This document shows, piece by piece, positions 1-7,138 of a DNA stretch of 64,000 nucleotides. Position numbers and translations under genes: made by a program. Location of the stretch: positions 1-64,000 of the forward strand of contig JAZQDD010000023.1 in the NCBI GenBank assembly GCA_045546615.1. Reading direction: 5' to 3'. Below the pieces are notes generated by a model. It saw only the letters and a program-made list of their open reading frames with translations. It did no database searches and was not told where the DNA came from. The first letter of the stretch is position 1; each line of letters starts with the position of its first letter. Source of the DNA: CAG-390 sp045546615. GTDB lineage: Bacteria > Bacillota > Clostridia > Oscillospirales > CAG-272.

Positions 1-384
1 AAACTTGACGATTTCCTTGCAGAGCGTCTGTTCAAGTACACCGACTGCCGTGAATACGCATTTGCAAAATGCCCCTACGGTTATCCGATTGGCGCTACAG
101 GCCTCTATATCAGAAGTGCTGACGTTGCAAAGCTCGGCAGAATCTATCTTGACAACGGTAAATACAACAACAAGCAGATAATCTCCAAGGAATGGGTAAA
201 TCTGGTTCTTAAAAATGGCTACGAGCTTGGCAGTGTAGGCGGTAACGGATACGCAAAGGGCGGCATGAGAGGTCAGAGACTCTACATCAACCGCGCAAAG
301 AACGTTGCAGTCGCATGGCACTCCTATGACCCCAACGACAAGACCAGTTCTCTCAAGGACTATCTCTACAACACCGTATTTTAA
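1..384 (+). CDS. Serine hydrolase, beta-lactamase/PBP-like family (C-terminal part)
   Basis: Open from the first base of the window and ending at TAA 382-384, this is the last 127 residues of a penicillin-binding-protein-like serine hydrolase (PF00144, class C beta-lactamase fold). The N-terminal part with the SxxK nucleophile lies outside the window. Visible family features are the late helix 'GLYISSADVAKLGRIY' and 'GGNGYAKGGMRGQ', which sits where the third active-site element (KTG/HxG strand) is found. The family hydrolyses or remodels D-Ala peptides or esters; the substrate cannot be told from this fragment. A strong terminator follows 10 bp after the stop, so it ends its own transcript. 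Confidence 0.8.
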   Translation, partial: KLDDFLAERLFKYTDCREYAFAKCPYGYPIGATGLYIRSADVAKLGRIYLDNGKYNNKQIISKEWVNLVLKNGYELGSVGGNGYAKGGMRGQRLYINRAKNVAVAWHSYDPNDKTSSLKDYLYNTVF

Positions 385-394
385 TATTTAACTT

Positions 395-426
395 AAAAAG
401 GTGCGCTCATTATGGCGCACCTTTTT
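395..426 (+). terminator. Rho-independent terminator of the serine hydrolase gene
   Basis: Inverted repeat AAAAAGGTGCGC ... GCGCACCTTTTT with an 8-base loop, just after the stop at 384; the T run gives a classical intrinsic terminator. Confidence 0.85.
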
Positions 427-465
427 AGGATATACGTATTTTGCGAAAAAAATTCGGCAAAACTA

Positions 466-494
466 TTGCATTTATCCAAACTTTATGATATAAT
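466..494 (+). promoter_or_regulatory. Sigma-A type promoter of secG
   Basis: TTGCAT (466-471), 17-bp spacer, TATAAT (489-494), about 75 bp before the secG start. The -35 matches the consensus at four of six positions and the -10 is perfect. Confidence 0.7.
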
Positions 495-569
495 ACTATT
501 TACTAATGTTGGCGATACTTTGTATCTGCCGTTATCGAATTTTAATCACAGTTTTGTAAGGAGATTATT

Positions 570-812
570 ATGGGAACTCTTGAAATCGTAATGGGCGTCA
601 TTCTTCTCGTGTTCGCACTTTTCCTCATAATTGCCGTTCTTCTTCAGTCCGCTAAGGACAAGCGCCTCTCCGGTGCTATCGCAGGCGGCGCTGAATCCTT
701 CCTCGGCAAGGACAGAGGTTCTCGTGTTGACAAGTTGCTCAATATCATTACCCCCATCGTTGCCGGCATCTTCGCCGTCCTCGTAGTTGTAATGTATTGC
801 ATCGTTTCTTAA
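570..812 (+). CDS. secG: Preprotein translocase subunit SecG
   Basis: 80 residues, the usual size of bacterial SecG. Two membrane segments (about 5-25 and 57-78) flank a polar cytoplasmic loop with 'LLQSAKDKRLSGAIAGG', the conserved SecG signature (LLQ...G...G). The protein is the auxiliary subunit of the SecYEG channel, aiding preprotein movement across the cytoplasmic membrane. Start 570 follows a good ribosome binding site (AAGGAG) by 7 bases. The gene is monocistronic, with its own promoter and a terminator that also serves the converging hemolysin III gene. Given the large number of secreted proteins in this window, SecG is part of the export route they use. Confidence 0.95.
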   Translation: MGTLEIVMGVILLVFALFLIIAVLLQSAKDKRLSGAIAGGAESFLGKDRGSRVDKLLNIITPIVAGIFAVLVVVMYCIVS

Positions 813-818
813 AAGAAT

Positions 819-850
819 AAACCCGACGCCATGGCGTCGGGTTTGTTTTT
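819..850. terminator. Terminator between secG and the converging hemolysin III gene
   Basis: AAACCCGACGCC-AT-GGCGTCGGGTTT followed by GTTTTT on the plus strand; on the minus strand it starts at the stop of the trhA-like gene (850). Confidence 0.85.
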
Positions 851-1560
851 TATAAAACGTAAAGGTAGATACAGAGGAATTGAAGCGCCGTTCCGCCGAG
901 GACAAAAACGTGGAAAAGTGAGTGTATATACTTGTGTTTTTTTCCAATACCGTAAACTGCCGCGCCAAGCGTGTATACCACTCCGCCGCCGACAAGCAAA
1001 ATAAGCCCTGCCGTATCTATAGCCGCAACTGCGGTATCCCACGCGATCAAAATGCTCCACCCCATGCCGATGTAGCACGCCATAGAAAATTTGGAATACT
1101 TTTTCATATCTAATGCAGTAAGCGTGGCGGCAATAATAGCGAGTCCCCAAACTATACCGAAGATTATCCACGCCCATTTTGCCGAAACAGGGCGGATAGC
1201 TTCAAAAAGTATGGGCGTATAAGTTCCCGCTATGAGAAGATATATCGTGCAGTGGTCAACCACACGCATGAATTTTTTTCGCTCCTCATTGCGAATTGCG
1301 TGATAGGTGGCTGACACGGAATAAAGCAACATCAGCGATATTCCGTATATCACGCTTCCCACGACCGCCCACGCGCTTTTGGCGGCGGTCAAGCATAGTA
1401 CAAGAGCAACTATGCCAAAAAGTGCGCCCGTGGTGTGTGTAAGCGCGTTGAGGCGCTCCTCGCCGATGGTGTAGGCGGGAAGTGTTATTTTTGACAGGCG
1501 AGAGACGCCCTTGCCTGACTGAAAAGAGGTGTTTGAGTTAATTGTTGCTGCTTTGGACAT
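850..1560 (-). CDS. Hemolysin III / TrhA-family membrane protein
   Basis: 236 residues with about seven membrane segments, as in the PAQR/hemolysin III family (PF03006). The metal-site residues of this family are visible: 'NALTHTTG' near the N-terminus, 'SATYH' at the end of the second or third helix, 'DHCTIYLLIAGTYTP' and the C-terminal H213-x3-H217 in 'HSLFH'. Members are integral membrane proteins with a predicted zinc-dependent hydrolase-like site; the name hemolysin III comes from heterologous expression and the true role is unsettled (membrane lipid homeostasis has been proposed for TrhA). The gene stands alone, and the ATG at 1560 is preceded by GAAAGGAA. Family assignment is firm, function is not. 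Confidence 0.9.
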   Translation of the reverse strand: MSKAATINSNTSFQSGKGVSRLSKITLPAYTIGEERLNALTHTTGALFGIVALVLCLTAAKSAWAVVGSVIYGISLMLLYSVSATYHAIRNEERKKFMRVVDHCTIYLLIAGTYTPILFEAIRPVSAKWAWIIFGIVWGLAIIAATLTALDMKKYSKFSMACYIGMGWSILIAWDTAVAAIDTAGLILLVGGGVVYTLGAAVYGIGKKHKYIHSLFHVFVLGGTALQFLCIYLYVL

Positions 1561-1674
1561 TGCGCGGTTTCCTTTCGATTGATTCTGTCCATATTATATC
1601 CCCAAATAATCGCAAAAGTCAATCTACTCTATTATTTTTAGTCTATACTCTTCGTGCTCGCGCAGTAGAATGAA

Positions 1675-1711
1675 AAAATCGGCTCTCTACCAACAGTAGA
1701 GAGCCGATTTT
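1675..1711 (-). terminator. Terminator of the Xaa-Pro peptidase operon
   Basis: Perfect inverted repeat with 16-base arms (AAAATCGGCTCTCTAC) and a 5-base loop, immediately downstream of the M24 peptidase stop at 1715 on the minus strand; T run at the 3' end. Confidence 0.85.
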
Positions 1712-1714
1712 GAG

Positions 1715-2797
1715 TCAATAAATCTCAATAAGCTCCTTTGTGGAGTGGGCAAAATTAATAATTCCCTGCTCCGTAACGCCGATCATATCCTCTATGCGGC
1801 ATCCATACTTGCCTTCTATATAAATTCCGGGTTCGACAGTTACAATATGCCCAACCTCAAGGACTTTATCGCGCGGCGAGCGCGGTGAGAGGTTGGGAGC
1901 TTCATGTATATACATTCCGACTCCGTGACCGAGCGAGTGACCAAAATATTTGCCGTATCCTGCGCAATCTATAATATGCCTTGCGGCAAAATCCATCTCA
2001 TAACAGCCTATGCCATCCCTCGCAAGCTCGAGCGCGGCGCGCTGTGCGCGAAGTACGGTGTTATATATCTCTATCTGGTCTTTATCCGCCTTACCTATCA
2101 CGATAGTTCGCGTCATATCCGAGCAGTATCCGTCCACCCTTGCACCGTAGTCCATGGTAAGAAAGCCCTTTTCGAGCTTTTCATAGCGCGGCACTCCGTG
2201 GGGACGCGAGGAAGCAGTACCCGAAATGGCAATCGTCTCAAATGCCGCCGCTTCCGCACCGTTTGCTCGCATAAAGAACTCAAGCTCAAGTGCGACCTGC
2301 ATCTCTGTCATATCGGGGCGTATGAACTCCACAATGTGCGAAAACGCCGCATCCGCAATGCTCTGCGCCTTGGCTATTGCCGCCATCTCGTCAGCATCCT
2401 TATACTCGCGCAAGGTATCAATGAGAGCTGACGCTCCGCCAAGCACCTCACAGCCCTCAAAAATCCCCTTGTATGACTCGAAAGTGCGAAGGGCAAGGGT
2501 TGCCTCCTCAACGCCAATACGCTTTACTGCGCAGTCCTTGAAGATACGGCGAGCCATCTCCGCCATGGAGCAGTCGGGCATTATTATTTCAAATTCGTCT
2601 ACCGCGCGGCTTGCCTTTGCCGCCTCTATATAGCGAAAATCTGCCAAAAGACAGGCTCTTTTTTCCGTTACCAAAACAAGCCCATCAGTATAATTAAAGC
2701 CCGTAAGGTAGCGCTGATTTATCTCGGACGTTATAATAAGCGCATCGAACCTTCCGTCATTTGCAAGTGCGGCGCGCAACCTTTCCAAATGTGTCAT
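1715..2797 (-). CDS. Xaa-Pro aminopeptidase / M24 family metallopeptidase
   Basis: 360 residues from ATG 2797, chosen because AAGGGA lies 8 bases upstream; an in-frame extension to 2869 would overlap the upstream gene. The N-terminal creatinase-like domain is followed by the pita-bread catalytic domain. All five dinuclear-metal ligands of M24 are visible in order: D in 'TMDYGA', D in 'CSDMTRT', H in 'GHSLGHGVG', E in 'TVEPGIY' and E in 'CRIEDM'. The enzyme removes an N-terminal residue from peptides with proline in position 2 and works in cytoplasmic peptide turnover. It is the second gene of a two-gene unit with the YqeG-like phosphatase, an arrangement common in Firmicutes. Confidence 0.93.
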   Translation of the reverse strand: MTHLERLRAALANDGRFDALIITSEINQRYLTGFNYTDGLVLVTEKRACLLADFRYIEAAKASRAVDEFEIIMPDCSMAEMARRIFKDCAVKRIGVEEATLALRTFESYKGIFEGCEVLGGASALIDTLREYKDADEMAAIAKAQSIADAAFSHIVEFIRPDMTEMQVALELEFFMRANGAEAAAFETIAISGTASSRPHGVPRYEKLEKGFLTMDYGARVDGYCSDMTRTIVIGKADKDQIEIYNTVLRAQRAALELARDGIGCYEMDFAARHIIDCAGYGKYFGHSLGHGVGMYIHEAPNLSPRSPRDKVLEVGHIVTVEPGIYIEGKYGCRIEDMIGVTEQGIINFAHSTKELIEIY

Positions 2798-2817
2798 ATT
2801 TAAATCCCTTCGGTTTT

Positions 2818-3345
2818 TTAAGCATTTTTGCCATTCATTTTTCCCGCCTGAATACGGCGAAAACGCCACATCACAGGTCTTTCCATGAAGCGCTTGAAGC
2901 GGAAGAACAAGCTACGCTTGTCTCTTATCGGTGGGACAAGGATTGCGGCGCGGGCGCGAAGCCTTCGCGCTGAAAGCACGTCGGTGTATATTTGGTCTCC
3001 CAAAAACACACTGTTCTCCCCCACTGCACCAAGCTCGCGCATTATTGCCCCAAGACGCTTGCGTGTAGGTTTTTTACAATCGGCGTAGGCACGCACGCCA
3101 AGCGTTCGGTTGAAAAGCTCGATGCGTTCAGGACCGTTGTTTGAAACAAGTATAACCGTTATCCCTGCCGCTGATACAGCATTTATCCATGAACGTATGC
3201 GCTCATCAGGCTCTGCCACCTCATAGGGCGCAAGAGTATTGTCCACATCGCTGAAAAGATATTTACACCCGAGTGACACCAAAAGCTCGGGGGGGATCTC
3301 ATCAAAAGTATTAAAATAATAATCGGGTGCAAGATAGGATAGCAT
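2818..3345 (-). CDS. YqeG family HAD-type phosphatase
   Basis: 175 residues from ATG 3345; GGAAGGCGG lies about 8 bases before it, whereas the earlier in-frame ATG at 3363 has no ribosome binding site. HAD superfamily IIIA features are visible: motif I 'FSDVDNTLA' with D33 and D35 (DxDxT), motif II 'LVSNN', the lysine motif 'KKPTRKR' and motif IV 'GDQIYTDV'. The fold hydrolyses small phosphorylated metabolites through an aspartyl-phosphate; YqeG is essentially uncharacterised, though its relatives act on phosphatidylglycerophosphate-type or sugar phosphates. It lies 20 bp upstream of the Xaa-Pro peptidase gene and is probably co-transcribed. Confidence 0.88.
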   Translation of the reverse strand: MLSYLAPDYYFNTFDEIPPELLVSLGCKYLFSDVDNTLAPYEVAEPDERIRSWINAVSAAGITVILVSNNGPERIELFNRTLGVRAYADCKKPTRKRLGAIMRELGAVGENSVFLGDQIYTDVLSARRLRARAAILVPPIRDKRSLFFRFKRFMERPVMWRFRRIQAGKMNGKNA

Positions 3346-3519
3346 TTCGCTACCGCCTTCCATATTTTTTCAATATATATTTTACCACATTTCAATCGCG
3401 CTGGCAATAGAAAAATAAAAATACATTCTCTTTACATCTGTCGATTTTTGTCGCACACCCACGCCCACGCACTCATATTCTATATTGAGGGAGAAAATAT
3501 AAGACTCGGAGAATGTTTT

Positions 3520-4371
3520 ATGGCTATTTTCACAAATTTTGCAACTCTTTCCTATAACGGCGGCTCGGCTACCTCCAACACGGTAATAGGCGAGATACAA
3601 GAAGCCGTTTCCGCGACAAAAACGGCAGTTATCAAGACCTACGGCGCAAACACCACGGTAACGTATGTTATCTCGCTGATAAACAGCAGTTCGTCTGCCG
3701 TTTCGGGACTAACGCTCACCGACGACCTCGGCGCGTATAGCTTTGGCGGCACGAACGTGTATCCGCTTGAATACACCGACGGCTCGGTGCTTTACTACGT
3801 CAACGGACTCTTGAATGCGCCTCCCGCCGTGACCGCAGGCCCTCCCCTCGTCATCAGCGGGATTTCTGTCCCCGCAGGCGGCAACGCCACTATCGTTTAT
3901 GAAACGAGCGTTACGGACTTCGCGCCCCTTGCGGCAGGCTCTATCATCGACAACGTAGTCACGATAACGGGCAGCGGCTTGACCTCGCCCGTTACGGCTT
4001 CCGAAACCGTAAGCGCTGTCGAGACGTCCGAACTCAACATCACGAAGGCAGTAAGCCCCTCGACCGTTGCGCCCAACGGTCTGCTGACCTACACCTTTTT
4101 GATTGAAAACACGGGCAATCAGCCCGTTGTCGCAACAGACGACCTCGTTTTGAGCGATAATTTTGACCCCATCCTTACGGGCATTGTAGTTACTCTTGAC
4201 GGAACGGTGCTGACGCTCGGCACGGACTACACCTATGATGAAGCGACGGGCGCGTTTGCGACGGTGGCAGGACGAATTACCGTTCCCGCCGCGACCTACA
4301 CGCAGAATCCCGATGGCTCGTGGACGACTACCCCCGGCACTGCTTTCCTTAGCATAAGGGGCACGATATAA
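3520..4371 (+). CDS. DUF11 / TIGR01451-type repeat protein without signal peptide
   Basis: 283 residues from ATG 3520, which has GGAG nine bases upstream; the longer frame from 3448 has none. The protein holds two beta-sandwich repeats of the DUF11 kind: one at about 35-165 ('VTYVISLINSSSSAVSG', 'LTLTDDLG') and one at about 170-283 ('LNITKAVSPSTVAPNG', 'LTYTFLIENTGNQPV'). It is rich in Thr, Ser and Val with no cysteine. It starts 'MAIFTNFATLSYNGG' and shows no signal peptide, membrane segment or sorting signal, which is odd for a domain usually found on surface proteins. Export by the mother cell into a spore coat or exosporium is one possible explanation, but this is inference only. It is monocistronic. 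Confidence 0.7.
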   Translation: MAIFTNFATLSYNGGSATSNTVIGEIQEAVSATKTAVIKTYGANTTVTYVISLINSSSSAVSGLTLTDDLGAYSFGGTNVYPLEYTDGSVLYYVNGLLNAPPAVTAGPPLVISGISVPAGGNATIVYETSVTDFAPLAAGSIIDNVVTITGSGLTSPVTASETVSAVETSELNITKAVSPSTVAPNGLLTYTFLIENTGNQPVVATDDLVLSDNFDPILTGIVVTLDGTVLTLGTDYTYDEATGAFATVAGRITVPAATYTQNPDGSWTTTPGTAFLSIRGTI

Positions 4372-4511
4372 GCCTTATTTCCGCATCCGACGGCGGCTCA
4401 CGCCACCTTCTCCCTCGCAATAACGGCGCATAGCCGCCGCCCGCGGCACACCTGAGAAGCTCGCTTCGCAGGTGTGCGGGAGAGGAAAGCGCGAAGTGCA
4501 AAGTTAACGTA

Positions 4512-4548
4512 AAAAACGGAATAAACACAAGGTTTATTCCGTTTTTAT
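4512..4548 (+). terminator. Terminator after the DUF11 protein
   Basis: AAAAAACGGAATAAAC ... GTTTATTCCGTTTTT hairpin. It lies between convergent genes and probably serves both. A GC-rich imperfect stem (about 4445-4480, CACACCTG...CAGGTGTG) precedes it. Confidence 0.8.
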
Positions 4549-4554
4549 TATATT

Positions 4555-4585
4555 AAATGCTTTTTGCGGTGCAAAAGGCTACCTT
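4555..4585 (-). repeat. Short hairpin repeat ending in GCTACCTT, copy 1
   Basis: GCTTTTTGCGGTGCAAAAGGC followed by TACCTT. It closely matches 6371-6401, and its 3' half matches 21588-21601. On the minus strand it follows directly on the stop codon of the sigma-like gene. Confidence 0.5.
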
Positions 4586-6204
4586 TATTCGGGTAATCTA
4601 TCACAGAACATCAAAAGATTCGAGGTGATCTTTTCTTCCTCCGTAAGAGGCTTGAACGTACCGTTTTCATAAAGAATATCCATAAGCATCAGCGCAACAG
4701 TTCTTCCCACGAAGCCTCCCACGCTCCAATCCACTACAAGGTCACGCATCTGCGGCGGATAATCCTTTGCAGATATCATCGCTTGCTCCAGAGCATAATC
4801 CGCAAAGGTTTTTTTGATCTCCTCGCCAAGGGTCGGAAGCTTTGAGAAAAATTCATTTTGGTCACCGCGCATTACCATAATGTTGATTTTATTCTCTTTG
4901 CTTAAATATCTGCGCTCCCTCAGGCGTTCAAATTTTTCCTTGTTTGCTGGTGTGTTATCTATTGCTCCCGTTATAAATTCATATAAATATTCATAGTCTG
5001 ACGTAAGGTTGTTTGCCCAATATCCCTCACGCGAGCAATAACGCGTGTCGACCGACCACGAGCTTACAGAAGGATATTTCTGCGACCAACGAGTCATATT
5101 GCCGCAAGCCCAATAGGAAGGATAGCTACGAGTTGGAACGTAATCCTTGTCGCGTTGCGTTGCGGGAATGTCAACATAGGCTATATACTCACCGCCGTCC
5201 AAGGTCTTGATAATGTACTTGGAAAGGTCTGTTTTCAATTCGACTCCGCATTTGTTGCTTACCGCGTAAAATATTGCAGCAGCCTCAAAAAGCTCCCTGT
5301 TTCCGCTTGGAATATAAATATCTTTTATATCCGCGATTCTCGCACGCACCTGCGGCACGTATTCCTTTGCCAGAAGTCTTGCAACCTCCATTTGCTTTTG
5401 CTTTTGCTTGTCCACCTGCTCAAGAGAATATGTTTCGGGATTGAATTTTACATACGTTGTGTAGCGATTTCCTGCTTGCCTTACCAAAAAGCCGTTAGCC
5501 TCCAGCTCTTTGACCGCATCCTCAATATAAACAGGAGTAAGCCCAAGCTCCTCGGCGATACCAACCAGCGTTTTCGGAGTGTGATAAACGCTATATACGA
5601 TATTAAGATTTAACTTGTTGTCCAGATAATGCTCGGGACCTCCGTTCTTTCCGGGAGTGCCGCTATGCCCGACGCTATTTGCTTCAATAGGCTTAATGCC
5701 AAGCTTTCCAATTTTTCTTTCCATACTAAAACCCTCCTTTAAATCGTTTCTGGCCTTGCTAAGATGCCATTTTACAGTACCCCCGGGAATTCCTGTTTCT
5801 TCGGTGATAGCAGAAACAGTCTTATTCTCGTAATAAAATGAATAGATGATCTTACGGCGAGTTTCTGTCAAAAACGCGATCTCGCGGCGTAGCATATCGA
5901 GCATATCTTCCGAATCTTCTTCCCAAATCGGCGTGTCATCGGGAAGCTCCATGCCGTCTATTGAAATTCCTTCGTGCTTCTTCTTTGAAGATACGAATTT
6001 TGAATAGACGTGCTCTGAAATTCGCCAAACGTATCCATCCATGTTGAATATTTCCTTTGACGAAAGAAAGGATAAATAAACCTCTGCGACAATATCAGAG
6101 CTTAATTCCTCCGCCTCCTCGTAGGAAAATGCCTTTTTCATTGCAAAGGCATATATCTTTGGCAGATACTTAACAATTAACTCGTCCGCTTTCTTCTTTT
6201 CCAT
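4585..6204 (-). CDS. Sigma-70-like (ECF-type) regulator with a long C-terminal extension
   Basis: 539 residues, about three times a normal ECF sigma factor. Residues 1-80 look like sigma region 2 ('EEAEELSSDIVAEVYLSF', 'GYVWRISEHVYSKF'). Residues 100-160 look like region 4 with a helix-turn-helix ('KTVSAITEETGIPGGTVKWH', then 'LSKARNDLKEGF'). Residues about 195-255 read like a winged helix ('TPKTLVGIAEELGLTPVYIED', 'VKELEANGFLVRQAG'). The remaining 280 residues, rich in Tyr and Trp, match nothing I recognise and may be a sensor or built-in anti-sigma region. No anti-sigma gene is adjacent. Start at 6204 has an AGGTGA ribosome binding site. Sigma identity is well supported; the role of the tail is unknown. 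Confidence 0.75.
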   Translation of the reverse strand: MEKKKADELIVKYLPKIYAFAMKKAFSYEEAEELSSDIVAEVYLSFLSSKEIFNMDGYVWRISEHVYSKFVSSKKKHEGISIDGMELPDDTPIWEEDSEDMLDMLRREIAFLTETRRKIIYSFYYENKTVSAITEETGIPGGTVKWHLSKARNDLKEGFSMERKIGKLGIKPIEANSVGHSGTPGKNGGPEHYLDNKLNLNIVYSVYHTPKTLVGIAEELGLTPVYIEDAVKELEANGFLVRQAGNRYTTYVKFNPETYSLEQVDKQKQKQMEVARLLAKEYVPQVRARIADIKDIYIPSGNRELFEAAAIFYAVSNKCGVELKTDLSKYIIKTLDGGEYIAYVDIPATQRDKDYVPTRSYPSYWACGNMTRWSQKYPSVSSWSVDTRYCSREGYWANNLTSDYEYLYEFITGAIDNTPANKEKFERLRERRYLSKENKINIMVMRGDQNEFFSKLPTLGEEIKKTFADYALEQAMISAKDYPPQMRDLVVDWSVGGFVGRTVALMLMDILYENGTFKPLTEEEKITSNLLMFCDRLPE

Positions 6205-6329
6205 TTTATCACCTCGGTACCGTTTGACTATATAGTGGAAGAAAATATAAAAGGGTTGGCACTTTTTAAATAATTATACCATAAATTTAAAAATCAGTCT
6301 ATGCCGTCAGAATGTAATTTTTAGAAATC

Positions 6330-6365
6330 AAAAATAAAGCCCCGCCTATGCGGAGCTTTATTTTT
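6330..6365. terminator. Terminator-like hairpin upstream of the sigma-like gene
   Basis: AAAATAAAGC(CCCGC)...(GCGG)AGCTTTATTTTT. It lies downstream of the minus-strand tRNA cluster and is a possible final terminator for read-through. Confidence 0.6.
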
Positions 6366-6370
6366 AATAT

Positions 6371-6401
6371 AAATGCTTTTTGTGCCGCAAAAAGCTACCT
6401 T
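6371..6401. repeat. Short hairpin repeat ending in GCTACCTT, copy 2
   Basis: AAATGCTTTTTG-TGCCG-CAAAAAGC followed by TACCTT. It matches 4555-4585 at nearly every position and abuts the hairpin array that starts at 6405. Confidence 0.5.
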
Positions 6402-6404
6402 CAC

Positions 6405-6520
6405 ATTTTGCAAAGCAAAATATTTCACATTTGCCGTAAGGCAAATATTTCACACGGCGAAGCCGTATTTCACCCATTCCGCAAGGAATGGATTTCACTG
6501 AAAACGCCATCGGCGTTTTC
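6405..6520. repeat. Tandem array of five small hairpins with constant ATTTCAC spacers
   Basis: Five perfect short inverted repeats of different sequence: 6405-6421 (ATTTTGC-AAA-GCAAAAT), 6429-6446 (ATTTGCC-GTAA-GGCAAAT), 6454-6466 (ACGGC-GAA-GCCGT), 6474-6491 (CCATTCC-GCAA-GGAATGG) and 6500-6520 (GAAAACGCC-ATC-GGCGTTTTC). Each gap between them is exactly the heptamer ATTTCAC (6422-6428, 6447-6453, 6467-6473, 6492-6498). Two loops are GNRA tetraloops. The open frames across it are by-products of the repeats and are not called as genes. Confidence 0.85.
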
Positions 6521-6523
6521 TCC

Positions 6524-6615
6524 GGTGGGTTCTCAATATTATATTTACGCCATAAAGAAAATGACACCCAGTGGGTGTCATTTTCTTTATGGGGTGAATG
6601 ATGGGATTCAGAACC
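6524..6615 (-). repeat. Duplicated 3' end of tRNA-His with terminator (distal copy)
   Basis: Direct repeat of 6690-6781, identical for about 85 bp and then carrying one extra base in the T-loop copy. It holds the terminator hairpin (6552-6590) and about 25 nt corresponding to the T arm, acceptor strand and CCA of tRNA-His, but no anticodon arm, so it cannot make a tRNA. Confidence 0.85.
6552..6590 (-). terminator. Terminator in the distal copy of the tRNA-His 3' repeat
   Basis: Perfect hairpin with ATAAAGAAAATGACACCCA arms, identical to the one at 6718-6756. Confidence 0.8.
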
Positions 6616-6689
6616 CGCATTTGCGCCTAATGCCCTGCTAATCCCTAATTACTGCTTGCGCAAATGTTTCAAAAAGCTTCGCTTTTTGA
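6616..6689. other. Hairpin-bearing insert between the two tRNA-His 3' repeats
   Basis: 74-bp segment with a 9-bp inverted repeat CATTTGCGC (6617-6625) / GCGCAAATG (6658-6666) around a 32-base loop, and a second hairpin AAAAAGC-TTC-GCTTTTT near 6671-6687. No gene is seen. Confidence 0.7.
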
Positions 6690-6717
6690 GGTGGGTTCTC
6701 AATATTATATTTACGCC

Positions 6718-6756
6718 ATAAAGAAAATGACACCCAGTGGGTGTCATTTTCTTTAT
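6718..6756 (-). terminator. Terminator of the tRNA Gly-Arg-His cluster
   Basis: Long perfect inverted repeat starting at the CCA end of tRNA-His. On the minus strand it would end the tRNA transcript. Confidence 0.85.
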
Positions 6757-6833
6757 GGGGTGAATGATGGGATTCGAACCCACGGCCTTCAGGGCCACAA
6801 CCTGACGCTCTAACCAACTGAGCTACACCCACC
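6756..6833 (-). tRNA. tRNA-His (GTG)
   Basis: Read on the minus strand: extra G at -1 (6833) opposite C73, as expected for histidine tRNA; 7-bp acceptor GTGGGTG/CATTCAC; D arm with AGTTGGTTAG; anticodon stem TCAGG/CCTGA with loop TTGTGGC (anticodon GTG); T loop GGTTCGAATCC; CCA encoded (6756-6758). Third gene in the tRNA cluster by direction of transcription. Confidence 0.97.
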
Positions 6834-6839
6834 ATAAAA

Positions 6840-6916
6840 TGGCGCGCCTTGAGGGATTCGAACCCCCGGCCTACTGCTTAGAAGGCAGTTGCTCTATCCG
6901 ACTGAGCTAAAGGCGC
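6840..6916 (-). tRNA. tRNA-Arg (TCT)
   Basis: Acceptor GCGCCTT/AAGGCGC, discriminator G, encoded CCA (6840-6842); anticodon stem ACTGC/GCAGT with loop CTTCTAA, anticodon TCT; T arm with GGTTCGAATCC. It lies 6 bp upstream of tRNA-His. Confidence 0.97.
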
Positions 6917-6963
6917 ATTTTCCGAGGGAAACGGCATCCGTTAGGATGCCGTTCATCCGGTAT

Positions 6964-7037
<74 letters not shown>

Positions 7038-7138
7038 ATAAAACTGCTTTAATATATTACCATAAATAAAGCAGTTTGTCAATAGATTTTTGAAAAAAAT
7101 TTATTTTCTGTAAAAAAATATATCACCATCGTGATTTT

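Noticed and set aside
2797..2869. Longer N-terminus for the Xaa-Pro peptidase starting at 2869
   Set aside because: It would overlap the YqeG-like gene, adds residues foreign to the family and has no ribosome binding site; ATG 2797 has one.
6405..6520. The ATTTCAC hairpin array as a CRISPR array
   Set aside because: The constant unit is only 7 bases and the variable parts are palindromes, not spacers of equal length; no cas genes.
6348..6835. Open frames of 65-97 codons over the hairpin array and tRNA-His repeat
   Set aside because: They run through a tRNA, its duplicated 3' end and perfect hairpins; no ribosome binding site and repetitive composition.
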